Assembly: GCA_003539755.1 (NCBI GenBank)
Contig: DPOH01000279.1
Coordinates: 1 to 5,013, forward strand
Length of the DNA: 5,013 nt
Direction of reading: 5' to 3'
Source: Clostridium sp.
GTDB lineage: Bacteria; Bacillota; Clostridia; Clostridiales; Clostridiaceae
In this document: positions 1 to 5,013 of the stretch, piece after piece
How the letters are laid out: every line of letters starts with the position of its first letter
Numbering within the stretch: position 1 is the stretch's first letter
Position numbers and translations under genes: made by a program
The notes under the pieces: model-generated
The model's input: the letters and a program-made list of their open reading frames with translations, nothing else
Told to the model about the DNA's origin: nothing
The model's database searches: none

Positions 1-198
1 TTCATCAATGATATTTATAGTATCTCCACTTAAAGATACTTTATTAATCTTACTCAAACAAACGTTTACAGAAATTGCGGATAAAACAGAGAGGCTTAAT
101 ACTATTAAAATTGTAACAAATAGTATTTTTCTTATCTTATGCGCTAATTTAGTTTTTGTGCTCTTATTTTTATTATTGTTTGAATTATTAATATACAT
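1..198 (-). CDS. Partial membrane-anchored protein, N-terminal 66 residues (possibly LCP/LytR family)
   Basis: This is the 5' end of a minus-strand gene that continues past the window edge. From the ATG at 198 the product begins with a polar, basic stretch (about residues 2-24, rich in Asn and Lys). One hydrophobic segment follows (about 25-46), then the start of an extracytoplasmic part reading SKINKVSLSGDTINIIDE. That is a type II signal-anchor layout. A basic tail, one anchor and a following 'NKV' segment resemble LytR-CpsA-Psr wall-polymer ligases of clostridia, but no catalytic region is visible, so the family is a guess. An in-frame ATG lies six codons upstream (214-216). I prefer 198 because GAAAGAAGTGATT just before it closely matches the anti-Shine-Dalgarno complement with about 5 nt spacing, whereas nothing like that precedes 216. 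The plus-strand reading frame over the same bases looks like a shadow of this gene. Confidence 0.6.
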   Translation of the reverse strand, partial: MYINNSNNNKNKSTKTKLAHKIRKILFVTILIVLSLSVLSAISVNVCLSKINKVSLSGDTINIIDE

Positions 199-249
199 AC
201 AATCACTTCTTTCCATTTTGTAAAAATATAAGGTTGCTATAGATTAGAT

Positions 250-279
250 ATAATAAATCATAAATGATTAAACTTACAA
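250..279 (-). promoter_or_regulatory. Candidate sigma-A promoter for the minus-strand membrane protein gene, with internal palindrome
   Basis: Read on the minus strand, TTGTAA (279-274) is followed after 18 nt by TATTAT (255-250), about 50 nt upstream of the chosen start at 198. Between the two boxes is a perfect 14-nt palindrome, AATCATAAATGATT (256-269). That is where a repressor site would block RNA polymerase. The match is moderate, and such palindromes arise by chance in DNA this AT-rich. Confidence 0.3.
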
Positions 280-440
280 ATATTGGATATGATTATATTA
301 TACATTGAATTTTATAAAATTAAACCCTTAAAATACAAAAAATATTTTTACTATAGATAAATTATGATAGTGTATTTATTTGCTCTTAAATAATATTATC
401 TAGTTAAATAATAAGGTATAAAATCAGACTAATATTGACA

Positions 441-469
441 TTGAATATTAATAAATAGAAAAGTATAAT
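441..469 (+). promoter_or_regulatory. Candidate sigma-A promoter upstream of the first DUF975 gene
   Basis: TTGAAT (441-446), 17 nt, then a perfect TATAAT (464-469). A consensus TTGACA lies just upstream (435-440), but its 23-nt spacing to the -10 is too long. Transcription would start near 476. That would give the first DUF975 gene a leader of about 230 nt containing the small ORF at 546-614. I found no better promoter closer to 709. Confidence 0.5.
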
Positions 470-545
470 TAGATTTGAGTCGAAAAATTTAGTTTTATAT
501 ATTAATAATGGTAAAGGAGAATATTAGAAAACTGTGGTGAGGTTT

Positions 546-614
546 ATGGTAGTTTATTTTATTATAGCAATATTTATTCTATTATTTTTTCATTCAGCTC
601 ATAGAAAGTGGTAA
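546..614 (+). CDS. Possible 22-residue hydrophobic small protein
   Basis: A short frame encodes MVVYFIIAIFILLFF followed by HSAHRKW, that is, one membrane-spanning stretch with a short basic C-terminal tail. This layout is typical of bacterial single-pass micro-proteins. It lies downstream of the 441-469 promoter and 94 bases before the first DUF975 gene. Translation signals are poor. GGTGAGG ends only 3 nt before the ATG. A better AAGGAGA (514-520) sits 13 nt before an in-frame GTG at 534, which would add four residues. I recognise no family. In DNA this AT-rich, a short Ile/Phe/Leu-rich frame can occur by chance, so it is listed as a candidate only. Confidence 0.2.
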   Translation: MVVYFIIAIFILLFFHSAHRKW

Positions 615-708
615 ATTTCATTAAACATATATTATCTATAAAAAACATATATATTAATTGTAGAAATAATTTAATTTTATAGTATTAATATATGGGAGGA
701 CATTTATT

Positions 709-1323
709 GTGGTTGAAAGATCAGTATTAAAAACTAATGCAAAGAACCAGCTGAGAGGAAAGTGGGGGATTGCAGTAGTATCATTCCTTATAGGAATAAT
801 TATAATGGGTATCTTTAGTGGGATAAGTAATCTTATCGATTCTGATGGATTAAAGATTGTTTTAGGACTTATAACATTACTTGTAACTGGTGCTATGTGT
901 TATGGATTATGTAATATCTCTTTAAATTTTGCTAATAATAATGAAGTTCAGATTAGTGATATATTTGCTGGGTTCAATAGCAGAGTTTACTTAAAGACAT
1001 TAGGTTTAAATATTTTAATAGGTATTGTAGTATGTATTGGTACATGTATTTTTATTATCCCAGGAATAATTTTAGCATTAATGTATTCACAAGCATTTTT
1101 TATTTTATGTGAAGATAATAATAAGGGAGTTATTGAATGCATGAAGGAAAGTTCAGCTATGATGAAAGGTCATAAGTGTGAATTATTTATCCTTGAGTTA
1201 AGTTTTATATTATGGGGAATATTATGTGTAATTACATTTGGAATTGCATCCCTTTGGGTAACTCCTTATATGTATGTTACTTACGCTAATTATTATAAAG
1301 CATTGATGGGTGTTGTTCAGTAA
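709..1323 (+). CDS. DUF975 family integral membrane protein, copy 1
   Basis: A 204-residue polytopic membrane protein of unknown function in the DUF975 family. Family hallmarks are visible in order: an N-terminal LKTNAKNQLRGKW segment (7-19); hydrophobic spans at about 20-40 and 49-73; the polar DIFAGFN (84-90); a long hydrophobic region at about 97-133 containing IIPGI (116-120) and MYSQ (125-128); the cytosolic-type SSAMMKGHK (148-156); FILELSFILWGIL (160-172); and a terminal ANYY (193-196). It ends in the short 'LWVTPY' form usual for the family and so lacks a stretch of about 26 residues found in its two downstream paralogues. It has eight cysteines, several inside membrane spans (C64/C68, C109/C113), more than the neighbouring copies. 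The start is GTG at 709, supported by GGGAGGA 8 nt upstream and by alignment with the ERSVLK start of copy 2. The biochemical role is unknown. Confidence 0.9.
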   Translation: MVERSVLKTNAKNQLRGKWGIAVVSFLIGIIIMGIFSGISNLIDSDGLKIVLGLITLLVTGAMCYGLCNISLNFANNNEVQISDIFAGFNSRVYLKTLGLNILIGIVVCIGTCIFIIPGIILALMYSQAFFILCEDNNKGVIECMKESSAMMKGHKCELFILELSFILWGILCVITFGIASLWVTPYMYVTYANYYKALMGVVQ

Positions 1324-1366
1324 TATTATTATCAAATAAATAGTTTAAATAGAAATTAAATATTTT

Positions 1367-1410
1367 AGGTGGATTATAGATTAGTGTTAAATCCACCTTT
1401 AATTTTATAG
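1367..1410 (+). terminator. Rho-independent terminator after DUF975 copy 1
   Basis: A perfect 9-bp inverted repeat, AGGTGGATT (1367-1375) and AATCCACCT (1390-1398), has a 14-nt loop and a T-rich tail (TTTAATTTTAT). It lies 43 nt after the stop codon, ending the first DUF975 transcript before copy 2. Confidence 0.75.
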
Positions 1411-1416
1411 TTTTAT

Positions 1417-1439
1417 TTATCTATAATAACCATAGATAG
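1417..1439. repeat. Short inverted repeat upstream of DUF975 copy 2
   Basis: TATCTAT (1418-1424) and ATAGATA (1432-1438) are perfect inverted arms around a 7-nt spacer, extendable by one wobble pair. It lies about 50 nt upstream of the copy 2 -35 box and has no T-tract. It could be a regulator site or chance in AT-rich DNA. Confidence 0.25.
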
Positions 1440-1485
1440 ATTTTAAATGTAAATTATATAATTGTGAACTAATTAACAAAATATA

Positions 1486-1514
1486 TTTACAAAAATAGAA
1501 AATTTATATAAAAT
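1486..1514 (+). promoter_or_regulatory. Candidate sigma-A promoter of DUF975 copy 2
   Basis: TTTACA (1486-1491), a 17-nt spacer, then TAAAAT (1509-1514); each box has five of six consensus bases. The predicted start is near 1521, giving a leader of about 30 nt before the ATG at 1552. Together with the terminator upstream, this implies independent transcription of copy 2. Confidence 0.5.
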
Positions 1515-1551
1515 TAAACTACATTACATTAATATGAAGTGGAGGATTAGA

Positions 1552-2247
1552 ATGGAAAGAAGTGTTTTGAAAAGCAATGCAAAAAGCCAGCTGAAGGGCA
1601 AATGGTTTCTTACAATTGCTGTAATGTTAGTTTCGGGAGTGATTGCAAGCGTTATTTCTGGACTATTAAACTTAGTTGCAAATGGATTAGGTACAGTTGC
1701 ATCATTTTGTGTTTCAGGAATTGTTACTTTTGGAGTAACTACTTATTCATTAAATGTTGCAAGAAATAGAAATGCAGCATTTACTGATTTGTTTGATGGC
1801 TTTAATGGAAAGGTAATATTAAAAGCAATAATATTAGGACTTATAGTTACAATAGCAACTACAGCAGGATTATTTTTGTTTGTAGTACCAGGAATAATAA
1901 TAAGTATTATGTTTTCCCAATCATTTTATATATTAATTGAGAATAATGAAATGTCTCCAATTGACTGTATCAAAGAAAGTACTGAAATGATGAAAGGGCA
2001 TAAAAAAGAATATTTTATGCTTTATTTAAGTATCATGGGATGGGCTATTCTTATGGCACTAGTTATAGCAGGATTAATAATAAATTTAGTGGTGTCTGGA
2101 TCGTTCGTTTCTGTAATATTGATTATTATAGGAGGAATTGCTACAGCTATTGTATCTTTTATTTTAAGTGCATATTTATCAATAGCATTAGCTAATTTCT
2201 ATATAGAATTAACATCGAAGAAGGAAATTGATTATTCAGAATTTTAA
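1552..2247 (+). CDS. DUF975 family integral membrane protein, copy 2
   Basis: A 231-residue polytopic membrane protein of the uncharacterised DUF975 family. Motifs in order: MERSVLKSNAKSQLKGKW (1-18); hydrophobic spans at about 19-41 and 44-68; FTDLFDGFN (77-85); a span at about 88-129 broken by VVPGI (111-115) and FSQSF (121-125); PIDCIKESTEMMKGHK (136-151); then YFMLYLSIMGWAIL (154-167); and a final ALANFY (212-217). Compared with copy 1, an extra hydrophobic stretch lies between the GWAIL segment and ANFY, probably adding a membrane span. It aligns without gaps to copy 3 over at least the first 160 residues. An in-frame ATG exists at 1534, but the ribosome site GTGGAGG (1539-1545) lies downstream of it and 6 nt before the ATG at 1552. 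Homology also begins at 1552, so that start is used. Function is unknown; a role in envelope biology would be speculation. Confidence 0.9.
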   Translation: MERSVLKSNAKSQLKGKWFLTIAVMLVSGVIASVISGLLNLVANGLGTVASFCVSGIVTFGVTTYSLNVARNRNAAFTDLFDGFNGKVILKAIILGLIVTIATTAGLFLFVVPGIIISIMFSQSFYILIENNEMSPIDCIKESTEMMKGHKKEYFMLYLSIMGWAILMALVIAGLIINLVVSGSFVSVILIIIGGIATAIVSFILSAYLSIALANFYIELTSKKEIDYSEF

Positions 2248-2251
2248 TAAT

Positions 2252-2290
2252 AAGGGCGCTTTCAATTAATTTTGAAAGTGCTTTTATTAT
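2252..2290 (+). terminator. Rho-independent terminator after DUF975 copy 2
   Basis: GCGCTTTCAA (2256-2265) pairs with TTGAAAGTGC (2272-2281), with one G-U pair and a 6-nt loop. The stem extends outward through G-U and A-T pairs and ends in CTTTTATTATT. It starts 4 nt after the stop codon. The right arm and tail resemble those of the terminator after copy 3. Confidence 0.8.
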
Positions 2291-2340
2291 TATATGAATT
2301 AGTTACGATTTTTGTTGCTGAATAAGATGAAATCTAAAAT

Positions 2341-2364
2341 TAAATAAATTTACTAATTTATTTA
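2341..2364. repeat. AT-only perfect inverted repeat
   Basis: TAAATAAATT and AATTTATTTA form a perfect 10-bp hairpin around TACT. The loop region is part of TTTACTAATTT (2349-2359), which recurs exactly at 2389-2399. The hairpin has no G or C in its arms, so it is a weak terminator candidate. It may be only a by-product of base composition. Confidence 0.3.
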
Positions 2365-2479
2365 TTAATTCTACTATTGAGTTTTAGGTTTACTAATTTG
2401 ATAATAGTTATTATATGATAATTTGAAATGAATACGATATATATATGCTAATAATGCAACCAATGGAGAGAAGGCAATG

Positions 2480-2508
2480 TTTACAGGAATAATATTGTTA
2501 TGTACAAT
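2480..2508 (+). promoter_or_regulatory. Candidate sigma-A promoter of DUF975 copy 3
   Basis: TTTACA (2480-2485), a 17-nt spacer, then TACAAT (2503-2508); each box has five of six consensus bases. The predicted start is near 2515, with a leader of about 38 nt. The -35 box is identical to that proposed for copy 2, and the spacing is the same. Confidence 0.5.
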
Positions 2509-2552
2509 ATGAGTGAATCGAGTTATTATTTTACGAAAGAGGGAGACTTATT

Positions 2553-3239
2553 ATGGAAAGACGTGTATTAAAAAGTAATGCGAAAAACCAGTTAAAAGGT
2601 AAATGGTGTCTTACAATAGCTGCTTTAATAATAGCAGGAATGATAGGTAGTGTTGCATCTGGTATAGTTGGACTATTAACACCAGGATTAGGAATTATAG
2701 TTTCATTTTGTATCCAAGGTATTGTAGCATTTGGAATAGCTACCTATGCATTAAATGTTACAAGAGATAACGATGCTAGATTTACTGATATTTTTGATGG
2801 ATTCAATTCACATATTATTTTAAAAGCTATAGTATTAGGAATTATAATAACAATTACAGTTTCAGCAGGATTAATAATATTTATAATACCAGGAATAATT
2901 ATAGGACTTATGTTTTCACAATCATTCTTTATTTTATTTGATAATCCAGAATTAACACCAATTGAATGTATTAAAGCAAGTGCTGAAATGATGAGAGGAC
3001 ATAAAGCTGAATGCTTTATTCTATATTTAAGCTTTATAGGATGGGCAATTCTTATAGGTCTTATTTCAACAGCATTAATTTGGGGTTCATTTGTTGTTAT
3101 TAGTCCAACACTTACAATAATACTATTTGTTTTAGGTATAGTAGCATCTACAGTAATGGGCTTATTCTTATCAGCATATGTGTTAATAACATTTGCTAAC
3201 TACTACGTAGAACTAAGAGCAATAAATGATATAATGTAA
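2553..3239 (+). CDS. DUF975 family integral membrane protein, copy 3
   Basis: A 228-residue polytopic membrane protein of the DUF975 family, the closest paralogue of copy 2 in the window (100 of the first 160 residues identical by eye, no gaps). It shows MERRVLKSNAKNQLKGKW (1-18), hydrophobic spans at about 19-42 and 45-67, FTDIFDGFN (77-85), IIPGI (111-115), FSQSFFIL (121-128), PIECIKASAEMMRGHK (136-151), FILYLSFIGWAIL (155-167) and FANYY (214-218). Between the GWAIL segment and FANYY are two hydrophobic stretches, as in copy 2 and unlike copy 1, though this part has diverged between copies 2 and 3. The ATG start is supported by AGAGGGAG ending about 7-8 nt upstream. Its own promoter and terminator flank it. 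No enzymatic motif is visible and the function is unknown. Confidence 0.9.
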   Translation: MERRVLKSNAKNQLKGKWCLTIAALIIAGMIGSVASGIVGLLTPGLGIIVSFCIQGIVAFGIATYALNVTRDNDARFTDIFDGFNSHIILKAIVLGIIITITVSAGLIIFIIPGIIIGLMFSQSFFILFDNPELTPIECIKASAEMMRGHKAECFILYLSFIGWAILIGLISTALIWGSFVVISPTLTIILFVLGIVASTVMGLFLSAYVLITFANYYVELRAINDIM

Positions 3240-3270
3240 AAAAATTAAAAAAATTATCAAGACTTTTAGC

Positions 3271-3312
3271 ATAAAAGACACTTTCGAGATTGTTTGAAAG
3301 TGTCTTTTATTA
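3271..3312 (+). terminator. Strong Rho-independent terminator after DUF975 copy 3
   Basis: A perfect 15-bp inverted repeat has left arm 3271-3285 (core AAAAGACACTTTC) and right arm 3296-3310 (core GAAAGTGTCTTTT), with a 10-nt loop. The right arm itself carries the T-run. The A-rich left arm also gives a T-run on the other strand, but no minus-strand gene ends here. It separates the DUF975 cluster from homoserine dehydrogenase. Confidence 0.85.
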
Positions 3313-3414
3313 CATATAAATTATCAAATTAATAAAATTTTTTAAAAATATAGCAAAAATTCATAATTAGAATTATAATTAAATATGAATACTATCATTT
3401 TATAGTATATGTTT

Positions 3415-3422
3415 AAGGGGGG
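3415..3422 (+). promoter_or_regulatory. Ribosome binding site of homoserine dehydrogenase
   Basis: AAGGGGGG lies 6 nt before the ATG at 3429. The G-run replaces the usual AAGGAGG but keeps strong pairing, and it fixes the start. I found no convincing promoter, T-box or riboswitch in 3313-3414; TATAGT (3401-3406) is a possible -10 without a good -35. Confidence 0.7.
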
Positions 3423-3428
3423 CAAAAC

Positions 3429-4730
3429 ATGAAGAAGATAAGGATAGCACTACTGGGATTGGGGAATGTTGGCCGTGGTGTCTGGATGATATTAAATTCT
3501 AATAAAGAAGAAGTAAGCAAGAGATGTGGATATGAAGTTGAAATAGCTAAAGTCCTTGTAAGAAACAAAAATAAAAAAAGAGCAGTTGAAATTCCAGATA
3601 ATATAATTACTACTGATTTTAATGAAATTCTTAATGATGACAGCATTAAAATAGTTGTTGAAGTTATGGGAGGAATGGAGCCTGCTAGAGAATATATGCT
3701 TAAGTGTATGGATAAGAAAAAACATATAGTTACTGCAAATAAAATGCTTCTTGCTACAGGAGGAGATGAATTATTTCAAAAAGCAGATGAGATGGGTATA
3801 ATGTTCCAATATGAAGCAAGTGTAGCTGGAGGAATTCCTATAATAAAAGGAATAGATGAAAGTCTTACTGCAAATAAAATTGAAACCTTATATGGGATTG
3901 TTAATGGAACTACAAACTATATATTAAGCAAGATGGAGACTGAAGGAGCAGCTTTTGATGATGTGTTAAAGGAAGCTCAGGAAAAGGGATATGCGGAAGC
4001 TGATCCTACTTCTGATATTGAAAGCTATGATGCACAATATAAGCTTGCAATACTTGCTTCATTAGCCTTTGGTACTAAGATTGATGTTAATAATGTATAT
4101 AGAGAAGGTATAACTAAAATTGAAGCTGTAGATATGAAATATGCCAGTGAGTTTAAAATGGCTATAAAGCTTCTAGCTATAGCAAAAGAAGTTGATGGAA
4201 AAGTTCAGCTTAGAGTACATCCTACAATGATTCCAAAGAAACATCCTTTAGCAAATGTATATGACTCATATAATGCTGTATTTATTAAAGGAAATGCAGT
4301 AGGAGATTTAATGTTCTATGGAAGAGGAGCAGGAGACCTTCCTACAGGTAGTGCAGTTGTAAGTGATATAGTATCTATTGTAAGAAGTAATGTTAATACA
4401 GAAAATGAAAATCCAGTGGTTAAGAATAACTTATGGAAAAGAGAAATTGATGATATAAGTACTATTGAAAGCAAATATTATGTAAGAGCTACAGTTTTAG
4501 ATGAGCCTGGTGTACTTAGCCAGATAACAGCTCTTTTTGGAAAGAATAGTGTAAGTTTACGTTCTGTAATTCAAAAGGGTGATGAAGAAGATGGACTTGT
4601 TACAATTGTACTTATAACTCATAAGACTTATGAAAAGAAGTTTATGAATGCTATGAGAGAAATAAGGCAGCTTAGAGGAGTAAAAAATATAGACAATATA
4701 ATAAGAATTGAAGATTTTAAAGAAAAATAA
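3429..4730 (+). CDS. hom: Homoserine dehydrogenase with C-terminal ACT domain
   Basis: This cytosolic enzyme reduces L-aspartate 4-semialdehyde to L-homoserine with NAD(P)H, the branch-point step toward threonine and methionine. The 433-residue length is normal for the monofunctional form. The N-terminal Rossmann domain (about 1-130) has GLGNVGRG (10-17), VEVMGG (77-82) and TANK (102-105). The catalytic and dimerisation domain (about 132-315) has GIVNGTTNYIL (156-166), GYAEADPTSDIESYDAQYK (187-205) and YGRGAGDLPTGSAVVSD (297-313). By comparison with the yeast enzyme, E190, D201 and K205 match the substrate-binding glutamate and the catalytic Asp/Lys pair; K105 is the conserved Lys of the TANK motif. 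An ACT domain (about 350-427, YYVRATVLDEPGVLSQI onward) suggests allosteric feedback, typically by threonine. One oddity is Ser199, where the family signature usually has Gly. No aspartate kinase, thrB or thrC is adjacent, and a terminator follows, so it is probably monocistronic. Confidence 0.97.
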   Translation: MKKIRIALLGLGNVGRGVWMILNSNKEEVSKRCGYEVEIAKVLVRNKNKKRAVEIPDNIITTDFNEILNDDSIKIVVEVMGGMEPAREYMLKCMDKKKHIVTANKMLLATGGDELFQKADEMGIMFQYEASVAGGIPIIKGIDESLTANKIETLYGIVNGTTNYILSKMETEGAAFDDVLKEAQEKGYAEADPTSDIESYDAQYKLAILASLAFGTKIDVNNVYREGITKIEAVDMKYASEFKMAIKLLAIAKEVDGKVQLRVHPTMIPKKHPLANVYDSYNAVFIKGNAVGDLMFYGRGAGDLPTGSAVVSDIVSIVRSNVNTENENPVVKNNLWKREIDDISTIESKYYVRATVLDEPGVLSQITALFGKNSVSLRSVIQKGDEEDGLVTIVLITHKTYEKKFMNAMREIRQLRGVKNIDNIIRIEDFKEK

Positions 4731-4748
4731 TATGTTTACTAATTATAA

Positions 4749-4790
4749 AAATAGGGTCATACTGAATTTGTATGGCCTATTTATTGTTGT
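4749..4790 (+). terminator. Rho-independent terminator after hom
   Basis: AAATAGG (4749-4755) pairs with CCTATTT (4776-4782). After a one-base bulge, TCATAC (4757-4762) pairs with GTATGG (4770-4775) with one wobble, leaving a 7-nt loop. The tail TTTATTGTTGT is only moderately T-rich, so some read-through into the following remnant gene is possible. Confidence 0.65.
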
Positions 4791-4831
4791 AAAAGGAATA
4801 TAATATAGACTTATGGAAAGAGAGGATAATA

Positions 4832-4990
4832 ATGAAAATATTAAATATAGCACATAGAGGATATAGTGGGAAGTTTGATGAAAATACAATGATAGCTTTT
4901 AAGAAAGCAGTAAAATATGGAGCTGATGGTATAGAAGCAGGTGTAGATAGTATAATTACTAATGAGATAGAAGTGTTTAATCGTTGTTAA
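4832..4990 (+). pseudogene. Glycerophosphodiester phosphodiesterase remnant with internal deletion
   Basis: A 52-codon frame begins like a full glycerophosphodiester phosphodiesterase (GDPD), which hydrolyses glycerophosphodiesters to glycerol 3-phosphate and an alcohol. Residues 7-35 carry AHRGYSG (7-13), the metal-binding ENT (17-19), AFKKA (22-26) and GADGIE (30-35). The family normally continues into an 'E-x-D-V' metal motif and about 200 more residues of TIM barrel. Here the next residues are AGVDSIITNEIEVFN (36-50), which look like the last strand of the same family ('GVDGIITN' type), then a stop. The general-acid histidine and most of the barrel are absent, so the product should be inactive. 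The simplest explanation is an in-frame deletion of about 190 residues near 4937. The start is supported by a GGAAAGAGAGGA ribosome site ending about 5 nt upstream. A -10-like TATAAT lies at 4799-4804 without a good -35. Confidence 0.75.
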
Positions 4991-5013
4991 TAAATATTAA
5001 AGAGTAATTGACA

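Larger units (their letters stand above)
199..708. other. AT-rich intergenic stretch between divergent genes
   Basis: About 510 bases separate the minus-strand gene from the first DUF975 gene. The stretch contains the candidate minus-strand promoter at 250-279, a plus-strand promoter at 441-469, and a short hydrophobic ORF at 546-614. No strong terminator hairpin, tRNA or riboswitch-like fold was recognised. The rest is low-complexity A+T sequence with stops in all frames. Confidence 0.6.
2248..2552. other. Intergenic stretch between DUF975 copies 2 and 3
   Basis: About 305 bases hold the copy 2 terminator (2252-2290), an AT-only hairpin (2341-2364) with a nearby direct repeat, and the copy 3 promoter (2480-2508). 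The bases between 2291 and 2479 have no credible gene. Confidence 0.6.

Noticed and set aside
8..223. Plus-strand 71-codon frame with many hydrophobic residues
   Set aside because: It lies opposite the minus-strand gene at 1-198, which has a strong ribosome site and a sensible signal-anchor layout. The plus-strand frame has no ribosome site and looks like a mirror of the AT-rich anchor.
435..463. Consensus TTGACA at 435-440 as the -35 of the TATAAT at 464
   Set aside because: The spacing is 23 nt. The adjacent TTGAAT at 441-446 gives the expected 17 nt.
1534..1551. Upstream ATG extending DUF975 copy 2 by six residues
   Set aside because: The ribosome binding site lies inside this extension, and similarity to the other copies begins at the ATG at 1552.
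2349..2399. Direct repeat TTTACTAATTT (2349-2359 and 2389-2399), with a shorter copy at 4735-4744
   Set aside because: It is only 10-11 nt of AT-rich sequence without regular spacing or an associated element; chance is the simplest explanation.
2477..2512. 11-codon frame preceded by GGAGAGAAGG
   Set aside because: It is very short and overlaps the predicted promoter of copy 3, which would start transcription downstream of it.
3311..3428. Search for a T-box, riboswitch or attenuator before hom
   Set aside because: No T-box core motif, no leader peptide rich in Thr or Ile codons, and no competing hairpins were seen in this short AT-rich gap.
3413..3725. Two overlapping minus-strand frames of 77 codons
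   Set aside because: They are antisense to the well-conserved start of homoserine dehydrogenase and have no family resemblance or initiation signals.
5008..5013. TTGACA at the window edge
   Set aside because: It is a perfect -35 sequence, but the window ends there, so no -10 or gene can be assigned.

Overview
The window looks like chromosomal DNA from a low-GC Firmicute, most likely a Clostridium of the C. butyricum/beijerinckii type. This is inferred from very AT-rich intergenic DNA, heavy use of ATA, AGA and TTA codons, strong AGGAGG-like ribosome binding sites, and hairpin-plus-T-tract terminators. No tRNA, rRNA, CRISPR array, insertion sequence or phage gene was found.

Layout. At the left edge is the 5' end of a minus-strand gene (1-198) for a protein with a basic N-terminus and one membrane anchor; it runs off the window. 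A gene-poor AT-rich stretch (199-708) follows, holding a likely minus-strand promoter, a good plus-strand promoter (441-469) and a doubtful 22-codon hydrophobic ORF. Next come three plus-strand paralogues of the DUF975 integral membrane family (709-1323, 1552-2247, 2553-3239). Each is followed by its own terminator, and each of the last two is preceded by its own sigma-A-like promoter, so they look like separate transcription units. Copies 2 and 3 are about 62% identical over their first 160 residues and share terminator sequence. Copy 1 is shorter and more diverged.

The best-understood gene is a full-length ACT-domain homoserine dehydrogenase (3429-4730), the branch point from aspartate semialdehyde to threonine and methionine. 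It sits alone between terminators, without thrB or thrC in the window. At the right end a 52-codon ORF (4832-4990) joins the first ~35 residues of a glycerophosphodiester phosphodiesterase to what looks like its last ~17, which suggests a gene reduced by an in-frame internal deletion.

Nothing links the DUF975 cluster to homoserine dehydrogenase functionally. The most notable features are the DUF975 triplication, with divergence in C-terminal topology, and the deletion remnant. I see no convincing new defence or mobile system here.
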